A DNA stretch of 64,000 nucleotides from an uncultured Prevotellaceae bacterium (GTDB taxonomy: Bacteria; Bacteroidota; Bacteroidia; Bacteroidales; Bacteroidaceae): positions 1-64,000 of the forward strand of contig CADAOD010000003.1 of NCBI GenBank assembly GCA_902789415.1. Direction: 5' to 3'. The translations under genes and the position numbers were made by a program. Within the stretch, counting starts at the first letter, position 1, and the number at the start of each line of letters is the position of its first letter. Below, one piece after another: positions 25,982 through 32,710 of the stretch. The notes under the pieces were generated by a model that worked only from the letters and a program-made list of their open reading frames with translations, searched no databases and was not told where the DNA came from.

Positions 25982-27664
25982 ATGCTTATAAGGAGGTTCA
26001 TTATTAAACAGGCGTGGGTTATAGCCATTCTGTGGGCTATCGTGCTGGTTTCATGTAAATACGATGCCAGCGACCTTTTGCAGCCGTTTGATGATGAACC
26101 TACCGTTAGTGAGTTAGCCACCCAACTTGGTTTTAGCAAAGACCGCCCGCTGGTAATGGGTATGAATACCAGTTATGCGCCTTTGCAATATGTAAACAGT
26201 CAGGGTTTGCCAAGTGGTTACGACGTGGTGTTTACCAAGGAGTTGCTAACACGTATGGGCATTCCTTACACTTTCTCGCCTAACCATTGGGACAAGATGT
26301 CGCCTGGTATTATTGGTGGAAAGTACGATATGGGAATGTTGGTGTATTCGCCCTATCGTAAGGACACTACCAACTATTCAAATGCCGTATTCCGCATGTA
26401 TTATCAGGTGGTTTACCGCAAGAAGGACTTTGCCAAATTTGATTTCCGCCATCTTAAAGGCAAGCGTATTGCATATATGAAATCCCGCCCTATCGGCATG
26501 ATGCTGAAGGACGAGGGGGCTGATGGTCATCCGATAACCGACTTGGACGAGGCTTTTGCCGATTTAACTAACGGCGAGTACGATGGCGTTATCTGCTATC
26601 GTTTCCAGGCAAAATATCATGTAGGGCATCTGCATCTTACCGAACTGTTGCAAGCCGACGACCTTTCGTTAGAGCCTCGCGAATACTGCTACGCCAGTCA
26701 CGACAAACGCCTGATTGATGCCATCAATGCCGAACTTAAGAAGATGGAGGCCGAAGGCATTATCGATGAGATATACGGACAGGAAGTGGCCGAACGTTTT
26801 GGCGATTTCAAGATACCTGTGTGGGTTTGGTGGCTGTTAACAGGCATGGTATTTTTGTTTATGGTGGTTTATGTGGTTAACAAAAACCGTTATAACCGCC
26901 GTTTGCAGAGTGCCAACGCACAATTGCAGCAAAACAACAAAGCCCTGCAGTTAGCTACAGCCAGAGCCGAGGAGAGTACACGTATGAAGAGCAACTTCAT
27001 CAAGCAAATCTCGCACGAAATCCGCACACCACTAAATATCATCAGTGGCTTTACGCAGGTGCTTACCACTACCGATGCCGAACTGGATAAGCAGCAGCGT
27101 CGTGAACTTACGGTGCAGATTATCGATAATGCCGAACGTATCACAGGCTTGGTTAACAAGATGCTGGCACTTGCCGAAATTAACAGTAGCGTAGTATTGG
27201 AGCGTAAAGATCATACGTCGACTGCTGTCATTGCCCAAGAGGCCATCAAGGCGGCAGGTATCAATAAGGCATCGCATGTCCAATTCAAACTTGTAAAGCT
27301 GGCTGGGGCTGAGCAGTTGTTCGATACCCATCTGCGATCGGCTGTTCTGGCTTTGCAGCAGTTGCTCGATAATGCCAAGAAGTTTACCCAGCAAGGACAA
27401 GTAACATTAACAATAAGTAATCACGAGGGTCAGGCGTGCTTTGTGGTCGAAGATACAGGCACATCCATACCCGTATATCAGGCCGAGCGCATTTTCGACG
27501 AGTTTGTACAGTTAGACGAGTACAGCGATGGCACAGGCATCGGATTGTCGATAGCGCGTAGCTTGGCGCGCCGATTGGGTGGCGACATCGTTCTCGACAC
27601 CACCTATACAGGAGGCGCACGATTCGTGATGACCCTGCAAAGCAAGCAAGAAGAAACAGCATGA
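25982..27664 (+). CDS. Histidine kinase with solute-binding sensor domain (lipoprotein-like)
   Basis: A 560-residue membrane sensor kinase. A signal with a lipobox-like Cys25 (VLVSCK) precedes an SBP_bac_3-type domain at about 50-270 that could bind an amino acid or other small ligand. A membrane helix at about 279-299 leads to a short coiled coil and a HisKA domain with phospho-acceptor His345 (ISHEIRTPLN). The HATPase has the N-box LLDNAKKF (461-468), DTGTSIP (491-497, where the usual second Gly is Ser) and GTGIGL (517-522). No response regulator gene is nearby. The 3' end overlaps a nuclease-like gene by ATGA. Confidence 0.88.
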   Translation: MLIRRFIIKQAWVIAILWAIVLVSCKYDASDLLQPFDDEPTVSELATQLGFSKDRPLVMGMNTSYAPLQYVNSQGLPSGYDVVFTKELLTRMGIPYTFSPNHWDKMSPGIIGGKYDMGMLVYSPYRKDTTNYSNAVFRMYYQVVYRKKDFAKFDFRHLKGKRIAYMKSRPIGMMLKDEGADGHPITDLDEAFADLTNGEYDGVICYRFQAKYHVGHLHLTELLQADDLSLEPREYCYASHDKRLIDAINAELKKMEAEGIIDEIYGQEVAERFGDFKIPVWVWWLLTGMVFLFMVVYVVNKNRYNRRLQSANAQLQQNNKALQLATARAEESTRMKSNFIKQISHEIRTPLNIISGFTQVLTTTDAELDKQQRRELTVQIIDNAERITGLVNKMLALAEINSSVVLERKDHTSTAVIAQEAIKAAGINKASHVQFKLVKLAGAEQLFDTHLRSAVLALQQLLDNAKKFTQQGQVTLTISNHEGQACFVVEDTGTSIPVYQAERIFDEFVQLDEYSDGTGIGLSIARSLARRLGGDIVLDTTYTGGARFVMTLQSKQEETA

Positions 27665-29109
27665 AACAAACATATCCCATTATAAGGTTCCCTGAAAGGG
27701 GAACCATTTTGTATCCCTTTCGTCGTCATCCATTAGTAAAGCCAGGCATGCCCGAGCAGAAGTTGGCCCGCGAGCTTTCGGTCAAGTTGCCCGCAGGCGT
27801 GGAGTGCCTGCTTAATGCCTGCATCATCACCACCGATAAGCAACCACCTTATTATCCCGATTTGGCGCTGGTGGTAGCAGATAAGCCTATCCGTATCGAT
27901 GTAGAGATTGATGAGCCCTATCGCAAGGGCACCCGTGAGCCCATCCACTACCTGTCGTGTGGCGATGTGTTTCGCGATCATCTGCTTAATCGTCATGGTT
28001 GGGTGGTAGTGCGCTTGGCTGCACAGCAAGTCGCCCAGGATCCCAGCATCTGTGCCGATTATCTGGTTGAACTGCTGCAGGCGATGATGGCCGATGGTGA
28101 GCAGGCACAGCAGCATGTGTTTACATCGGTGCCTACCCCCGTAGAACCTTGGAGCCGTAACGATGCGTTGAAAATGGCCTATTGGCAGAATGTAGAGGGC
28201 GAGGATAAAACGTGGATTATTGATCGTTATGCGCTTGATGCCGATGAGCTTAAATGCTGTCAGCAGGTAAAGCCATTCGAGAAAACGGCTGATATGCTCG
28301 AAAAGATGAGCACCTTTCGCGATGCAGGTCATTATGCGCAGGATGACGACATCGATTTCGAGCCAGATGAACACATCTATATATATAAAGGTATCAAGCG
28401 CATGCTGCCCGTCAGCTCGCTCATTGCCTATTTCTTCGAGGAGTTTCAGGCCCTGCCACAGGCCGAAAACCAGTGGCGCTACAAAGGCACACCCGTTGAG
28501 GAGAGTTTGGATAAGTGGGAGCGTGCTGGTCGCTTGGCTAGCGAGGTAGGCACCTTTGTGCATCTGCAGACGGAGAACTACTTTCAGCGTGGATTTTTTG
28601 AAACCGAGTGCCAGTTGCAGTTTGGCTCAGAGACCGAGGTGGTGAGTGTAGAGCAGGAGAAGTTGCACTTTCTGCGTTTTATCCGCGACTACGATATCGA
28701 GCCCTATCGCCAGGAGTGGCCCGTTTATGATAAGGATTTGAACATTGCCGGCACCATCGACCTGATTTGTCAGGAAGACGATGGCGAGTTTACCATCTAC
28801 GACTGGAAACGCTCGTCGAAGGTGGTCAACGCTCAAGGCCAGCCCATCGTCGAGGGCTTCCGTGGCAAGATGAGCTACAACGGTATCAGTCTGCCAGACA
28901 CCTCGTTCTATCATTATTGCATCCAGCAGAACCTCTATCGCTATATGCTCGAAAAGCATTACGGCATCCGTGTCAAGGCCATGAATCTGGTGGTGCTCTG
29001 CCCCGACTATCCCACCTACTACGTGGCCCAAGTGCCCAAGATGGACCAGCTCATCCAGCAAATCGTCGCCATCTGCCAGCAAAGAGACTTGGGGCATCTG
29101 TTGCTGTAA
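27661..29109 (+). CDS. Protein with two PD-(D/E)XK-type nuclease domains
   Basis: A 482-residue cytoplasmic protein with no signal peptide. Residues ~25-120 look like a VSR/DUF559-type endonuclease: PDL at 66-68, DVEID at 80-84, and RD...HGWVVVRL at 105-119. Residues ~245-482 look like a RecB/MGME1-type exonuclease: GTFVH (297-301), Glu352, AGTIDL (363-368), DWKRS (381-385) and QQNLYRYML (422-430). All expected active-site residues of the second domain are in order. It overlaps the kinase gene by ATGA. The function is unknown; DNA repair or defence are both possible. Confidence 0.7.
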   Translation: MKQTYPIIRFPERGTILYPFRRHPLVKPGMPEQKLARELSVKLPAGVECLLNACIITTDKQPPYYPDLALVVADKPIRIDVEIDEPYRKGTREPIHYLSCGDVFRDHLLNRHGWVVVRLAAQQVAQDPSICADYLVELLQAMMADGEQAQQHVFTSVPTPVEPWSRNDALKMAYWQNVEGEDKTWIIDRYALDADELKCCQQVKPFEKTADMLEKMSTFRDAGHYAQDDDIDFEPDEHIYIYKGIKRMLPVSSLIAYFFEEFQALPQAENQWRYKGTPVEESLDKWERAGRLASEVGTFVHLQTENYFQRGFFETECQLQFGSETEVVSVEQEKLHFLRFIRDYDIEPYRQEWPVYDKDLNIAGTIDLICQEDDGEFTIYDWKRSSKVVNAQGQPIVEGFRGKMSYNGISLPDTSFYHYCIQQNLYRYMLEKHYGIRVKAMNLVVLCPDYPTYYVAQVPKMDQLIQQIVAICQQRDLGHLLL

Positions 29110-29122
29110 GAATTCCTTATAC

Positions 29123-29199
29123 CAGTCCTCCTACTGCAGGACTGCAATCCTATATAACCAGGACTGGAGTCCTTCGTAAGGAGGACTCCAGTCATTGGT
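29123..29199. repeat. Two tandem palindromes between converging genes
   Basis: The first has CAGTCCT (29123-29129) pairing with AGGACTG (29138-29144). The second is a perfect 12-bp stem (29162-29173 with 29182-29193) that extends through ACCA/TGGT after one mismatch. Both share the GGACT core. They lie between the ends of the nuclease and DUF6078-like genes, so they may act as a terminator although T-runs are lacking, or they may be REP-like. Confidence 0.6.
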
Positions 29200-29219
29200 A
29201 ACAAGTACTGAACCAGCGA

Positions 29220-29654
29220 TTAATCTATCCAGTTCAGTTTCTTCACGTAATCATCAAATTTCAGTTCTTCGTGGCCGATAGCCTTGAGGGCAGCCTCTAC
29301 CTCTTTGATTTCGCTGGGCGAACACAGTCGTTCACCTTTGCGACGCTCGAAGTAAGGATTGCGCCCGAACTTGCCAATCAGTCGATAACGGAACGTATCG
29401 TACTGGCCTGGCAGCATCTTCTTCTGCATATTGGTAAAGCCCTTGCCATACACCTGGGGCTCGTCGCTACGATAGAATTCGCACTTTTCGGCAGCTTTGG
29501 TCAGCTGCGGATTCAAAATCCTTACGGCTCGCTCGCTGTCGGGCAGAGCCTGCATGGCCAACTGGCGCAAGCAATGGTTGGCCATTTGGCAATCTGCCTG
29601 TATGCAATGCGTAAAACAGGCAGGCACATCTTTGTAATTAATCTTATTTTCCAT
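29220..29654 (-). CDS. Small Cys-containing protein (DUF6078-like)
   Basis: A 144-residue soluble protein with a Cys/His cluster near the N-terminus (CFTHCIQADCQMANHC) that could bind a metal. It resembles the Bacteroidales family I know as DUF6078; this assignment is from memory of the family pattern and is not certain. Function is unknown. Its start lies 16 bp from the outer end of the left inverted repeat of the vapE unit, so its promoter must lie in or across that repeat. Confidence 0.65.
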   Translation of the reverse strand: MENKINYKDVPACFTHCIQADCQMANHCLRQLAMQALPDSERAVRILNPQLTKAAEKCEFYRSDEPQVYGKGFTNMQKKMLPGQYDTFRYRLIGKFGRNPYFERRKGERLCSPSEIKEVEAALKAIGHEELKFDDYVKKLNWID

Positions 29655-29669
29655 TTTTTAGTTTTTTGT

Positions 29670-29760
29670 TCAAAACATATCACACACCTCACTTTGTTGC
29701 GCTGAAAGCCTTTGTGGCAATGGGTTTCGGGCGAGTGAGGTGTTTGCAAAACACCTCACT
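29670..29760. repeat. Left terminal inverted repeat of the vapE unit
   Basis: This 91-bp segment pairs in reverse complement with 31186-31275. By hand I count about 82 matches in 91 aligned positions, and the inner 59 bp (29702-29760) have four mismatches. The arm folds on itself in two places: a CTGAAAGCCTTTG/CAAAGGGTTTCAG-type stem with one or two mismatches, and a GAGTGAGGTGTTT/AAACACCTCACT stem. Confidence 0.85.
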
Positions 29761-29779
29761 CAACACCTCACTCAACTGC

Positions 29780-30991
29780 TCATGCGGCCTTCAGGGGCAC
29801 CACATTGTAGAATTTCACATGCCCGCGCTCAGTATGCTCAAAGCCCAGGTCCTTCATCGCATATCCCAGATGAATCTTGGTGCTCTGGTCGCTCTTTACC
29901 GAGGGGTATTCCCTGCGAATCAGCTCAATCATCTGCTTGGTATTCATCGCTTTCACCTTCTCACCCTCATTGGGTTTACGGAAACATGCCTCAACAATCT
30001 CGGCGATATCCTTCTCGTCGGTATAGTTCAGGTTCAGCTGCTGGATACGCTCCACCTGCTCGTTGCTGAACCAGTAGGGCGCCTTCAACTCGTTCACCTC
30101 GTACACCAGCTGGGCATACAGCTGTTCGTAGTCAATCTCGCCTGTGTTGTCGATAAACTGTCCCTGGGGAATCTCGATGCAGATGAATCGGCGACTGCCC
30201 GTCACGTCCGACAGAGGATGAGGATTGTTGGTTGTGGCTACAAACGACGCATAGCGGGGGCGATCCTGCTGCGAACTGCCGTAGATGGTACGTCCGTTGA
30301 CCTTGATTTTCGAGAGTGTCTGCTTCAAAGCTGCCTGCTGACTGGGACGGATGGCATCCAGCTCATCCAGATTCACCAGCAGGTTGTTCGTCAAGGCCAT
30401 CTCCTTGTCGAATTTGTTCGACAGGTTCAGGTGGTCGAGGTAATACTCCTGCAGATTGGGAGGCAGCAGACGTGCGATGAAGGTCGATTTGCCACAGCCC
30501 TGTGCACCAATCAGCGTGGGCACAGTCTCGTTGGCATGCAGCCTGTCCTTCTGCAGCCAATGTGCCACAGCCGATCGGAACCAGATAACCAGAAAGTCCA
30601 TCTGTTCGCTACTGATGCCGGGCAAGCGACTGAACAGTTTGGCCAGGTGATTCTGTCCGTCCCATTTGGGCAGATGCGTCAGAAACTCAGAGATGGGATC
30701 GTGCGCGGGTGTGGCATCCGAGTAGATCACCTCCTGGATATCAGTCTTAGGACTATTTTTGGTAATCTCCTCAGCCTTGGCTTTGCGAACGATGCTGTTC
30801 ATCGCTTCAGGTGTCAATGTTCGCCAAACAGGCTGACTATCAGTCTGTTCGGCGCTTACCGCCGAATATTCTACCTTTCCATTCAGCACGTTTCGACGGA
30901 ACTGGTAGTTGTCAGAAAGGAACTGCTCAACTGCGAGCGAGTTCTGCAGAGAGGCTCCCAGAGACTCTCCGTTGATTGTCATTTTTTCCAT
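29780..30991 (-). CDS. VapE/VirE-family P-loop NTPase (truncated type)
   Basis: A 403-residue protein of the virulence-associated E family, superfamily-3-like NTPases thought to act in replication of phages and satellites. Walker A is GAQGCGKST (162-170) and the Walker B strand is LLVNLDEL (204-211). ATTNNPHPLSDVTGSRRF carries the sensor/arginine-finger region. The C-terminal ~90 residues resemble DUF3874. Bacteroidales relatives are often near 700 residues with a VirE_N domain, which is missing here. A -7 box lies at 31085-31092. It is the only gene inside the inverted-repeat unit. Confidence 0.85.
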   Translation of the reverse strand: MEKMTINGESLGASLQNSLAVEQFLSDNYQFRRNVLNGKVEYSAVSAEQTDSQPVWRTLTPEAMNSIVRKAKAEEITKNSPKTDIQEVIYSDATPAHDPISEFLTHLPKWDGQNHLAKLFSRLPGISSEQMDFLVIWFRSAVAHWLQKDRLHANETVPTLIGAQGCGKSTFIARLLPPNLQEYYLDHLNLSNKFDKEMALTNNLLVNLDELDAIRPSQQAALKQTLSKIKVNGRTIYGSSQQDRPRYASFVATTNNPHPLSDVTGSRRFICIEIPQGQFIDNTGEIDYEQLYAQLVYEVNELKAPYWFSNEQVERIQQLNLNYTDEKDIAEIVEACFRKPNEGEKVKAMNTKQMIELIRREYPSVKSDQSTKIHLGYAMKDLGFEHTERGHVKFYNVVPLKAA

Positions 30992-31084
30992 AAGTCTTTA
31001 TAAAGTTTACAATTAATAATTCTGTTATGTGCACTTTTCATACTCGCGTATGTCTTTGTGTACGGTTTTTTGCTATTGCGAGTG

Positions 31085-31092
31085 CAAAGGTA
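31085..31092 (-). promoter_or_regulatory. -7 box of vapE
   Basis: TACCTTTG on the minus strand fits TAnnTTTG. The -33 box is weak. The leader is about 85 nt and holds a small CATAC/GTATG hairpin. Confidence 0.5.
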
Positions 31093-31185
31093 CAAAAAAT
31101 AAAAAGCGATTTTCTGCCTTTCCTGTTAAATTTTTGTTAAATTCTTCAATTGTTAAAATCAGGTGAGGTCTAAAGTGAGTAGTAA

Positions 31186-31275
31186 AGTGAGGTGTTTCGC
31201 AAACACCTCACTCCCCTGAAACCCTTTGCCACAAAGGCTTTCAGCACAAAAAAGTGAGGTGTTGAGGTGTTTTGA
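31186..31275. repeat. Right terminal inverted repeat of the vapE unit
   Basis: Reverse complement of 29670-29760. It carries the same two internal palindromes and further copies of the CCTCAC core, including AAGTGAGGTGTTGAGGTGTTTT at the outer edge in two overlapping copies. It ends 8 bp before the dinD stop codon. Confidence 0.85.
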
Positions 31276-31283
31276 CGATAAAC

Positions 31284-32138
31284 CTATTTGGGCAATTTTG
31301 ATTTCCCTTTCTGCATAAGTTTTTCATCTTTTGCCACTTTTCGTTCAACCTTCTTTATATCCTCTGCAGGTGGCAAATTTTCTGGTTTTATACCGCGTTC
31401 TCCAAGCATACCACGAACACTACGATTATTTTGTATGTGCTCTGCGGTAATGCTGGTTTCACCATAAAGATCCTTTTGTTCTACGTTGTAGTTTGTCATT
31501 TCTGTAGCCAAATTTTTGGCGGCAATAGTAAGCGTAGGAAGATAATCGGCCAAAGCACCACTTTTTATGCCTAGTCGTTTCTTCATCTGGTCAGTAGATA
31601 GTCCTCCAAACAAAGCGCTATCACCTTTCGAACGAATTCTGCCAAAGCCTTTATCATCAACCCCTCGCTGGTAGATATTCCTACTAAGCTGCTTTTCTGA
31701 TGCACGCAGACGCTCACGAGTATTTAAACGTGCTATTTGATTTAAGCGTTCTTCTATTAACTCTGCTTTACGAGTCTGTATCGCAAAATAACTTTGCGCA
31801 AAGGCGATTTCCTCCTTCTTGGGATCACCATTTTGGGCTATCAGGTAGCAAGCGTATCGAGTGAGCATAAAGTCTTGTACATCACGCTGTGCACCTTTGG
31901 CTAAAGCTATCATTTTCGTGACCTCACGAAAATGATCATCCACGCTGACTCCCAGGGTTTTACATGATTCTATAGCTCGGCCAATAGCCACTACAAAATT
32001 TTCCCATCTAGCATACCCAAGAACTGTTTGCAGTTCACGAGCATACCAAACTTCGATGTCATTACCATCCTCATCTTTAACAATCTCCACGATTGCATCA
32101 AAAGCGGATTTGTACTGTTCTATTTTCTGTATATCCAT
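31284..32138 (-). CDS. dinD: DNA damage-inducible protein D
   Basis: A 284-residue cytoplasmic protein of the DinD family with an N-terminal BRO-like DNA-binding region (VWYARELQTVLGYARWENFVVAIGRAIE) and a conserved middle (GDSALFGGLSTDQMKKRLGI). E. coli DinD is SOS-induced and binds RecA. I cannot name a LexA site, but an ATACT-N12-AGTAT inverted repeat lies just upstream at 32175-32196. A -7 box is at 32167-32174. It stands alone between the vapE unit and the putative RNA gene. Confidence 0.88.
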   Translation of the reverse strand: MDIQKIEQYKSAFDAIVEIVKDEDGNDIEVWYARELQTVLGYARWENFVVAIGRAIESCKTLGVSVDDHFREVTKMIALAKGAQRDVQDFMLTRYACYLIAQNGDPKKEEIAFAQSYFAIQTRKAELIEERLNQIARLNTRERLRASEKQLSRNIYQRGVDDKGFGRIRSKGDSALFGGLSTDQMKKRLGIKSGALADYLPTLTIAAKNLATEMTNYNVEQKDLYGETSITAEHIQNNRSVRGMLGERGIKPENLPPAEDIKKVERKVAKDEKLMQKGKSKLPK

Positions 32139-32166
32139 ATTGTTCTTTAGTTTTATAAATTCGATG

Positions 32167-32174
32167 CAAAGATA
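32167..32174 (-). promoter_or_regulatory. -7 box of dinD with a nearby palindrome
   Basis: TATCTTTG on the minus strand, 28 bp before the dinD start. The inverted repeat ATACT (32175-32179) and AGTAT (32192-32196) adjoins it and lies where a repressor could block the promoter. Confidence 0.5.
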
Positions 32175-32255
32175 ATACTTTTCTACCTAATAGTATAATA
32201 AACATCCAAAATGTTACATCTTAAGAATGTTAAAAATAAATTTTTCCGCATAAAA

Positions 32256-32287
32256 TTTGGAGCTTTAGAATTAATTTCTTATCTTTG
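32256..32287 (+). promoter_or_regulatory. Promoter of the putative structured RNA
   Basis: TTTG at 32256-32259, a 20-bp spacer and TATCTTTG at 32280-32287, one of the best promoter matches in the window. No good protein-coding frame follows for over 400 bp. Confidence 0.75.
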
Positions 32288-32291
32288 TGGC

Positions 32292-32638
32292 CGACAAAGC
32301 CTATTCTTTTGAGTATATGGCAAGTCAAGACATTATGGAATCCAGAGGCCAACGATGTCATTTGTAGGGCAGGCTGAAGGGAAAAGGCGTTTACGGACGT
32401 TATCATTCTGTGCTATCTAACTTCGCAACTTAGAATCTCATCACAGAGGTAATGCAACGAAACGCTTACGTGGGTAGATTATATCCCAGCTATAGCTATA
32501 TATAATATTATTGTATAGCTTTCGGTTGTATTTATAATCACTTGGCGTGGGCTGGCTGCGTTGCTTATCCTTGATGAGGGGCAATGCGAAGGCCTGATAG
32601 CAGGGATGGGCGAAAGTAGAAACTCCCATGCCTTTTTT
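32292..32638 (+). ncRNA. Putative structured RNA of about 345 nt
   Basis: A promoter at the left, nested stems, and a terminator at the right with no convincing coding frame. Stems seen: GCGTTT (32387-32392) with AAACGC (32460-32465), enclosing CGTT/AACG (32398-32401, 32456-32459), TCTGTG/CACAGA (32407-32412, 32442-32447) and CTAA/TTAG. Next, GATTATA (32477-32483) with TATAATC (32533-32539) encloses AGCTATA/TATAGCT (32488-32494, 32514-32520). Then GCGTTGC (32558-32564) pairs with GCAATGC (32581-32587). It lacks the RNase P, tmRNA and SRP RNA signatures I know. Its identity is open. Confidence 0.55.
32603..32638 (+). terminator. Terminator of the putative structured RNA
   Basis: GG-G-ATGGG (32603-32610) pairs with CCCAT-G-CC (32625-32632) with one mismatch around a 14-nt loop. 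Six T follow at 32633-32638. Confidence 0.7.
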
Positions 32639-32675
32639 ATTTCCGTAAAAACTTAAAAACAGAAATACTAACCGC

Positions 32676-32683
32676 TAAATTTG
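32676..32683 (+). promoter_or_regulatory. -7 box of the GLUG lipoprotein gene
   Basis: TAAATTTG fits TAnnTTTG, though the -33 is unclear. It overlaps the in-frame ATG at 32681, so translation should start at 32711. The 10-mer ATTTGGGAGT here (32679-32688) recurs at 34383-34392 before the coiled-coil lipoprotein gene. Confidence 0.5.
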
Positions 32684-32710
32684 GGAGTGTATAGCATATC
32701 TATTAAGTGT

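Larger units (their letters stand above)
29670..31275. mobile_element. Candidate single-gene element: vapE between inverted repeats
   Basis: About 1.6 kb holding only a vapE-type gene with its own promoter, enclosed by about 90-bp inverted repeats. The left arm starts 20 bp after the vapE stop codon, and the right arm ends 8 bp from the dinD stop codon. No transposase, integrase or clear target-site duplication is seen, so mobility is inference from symmetry. It may instead be a relic of a satellite or a palindrome-flanked replication cassette. Confidence 0.5.

Noticed and set aside
27733..28563. 276-codon antisense frame in the double-nuclease gene
   Set aside because: No domain, signal or ribosome-binding site; the sense frame carries complete nuclease motifs.
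29662..31283. Target-site duplication flanking the vapE unit
   Set aside because: The bases just outside the left arm (TTTTTTGT) and right arm (CGATAAAC) do not match, so insertion with duplication is not supported.
32317..32370. Short plus-strand frame at the RNA's 5' end (MASQDIMESRGQRCHL)
   Set aside because: Only 16 codons, no clear ribosome-binding site and no recognisable peptide. A leader peptide cannot be excluded but nothing supports it.
32441..32629. A 62-codon minus-strand open frame (MGVSTFAHPCYQAFALPL...)
   Set aside because: It lies wholly inside the putative structured RNA, antisense to its stems, and no promoter or ribosome-binding site was seen. It is best explained as a by-product of the RNA gene.
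32292..32638. RNase P RNA, tmRNA, SRP RNA or 6S RNA
   Set aside because: The GAGGAAAGTCC core of RNase P, the tRNA-like ends of tmRNA and the GGAAGCAGC loop of SRP RNA are missing, and the three-domain stems do not fit the single long 6S hairpin.
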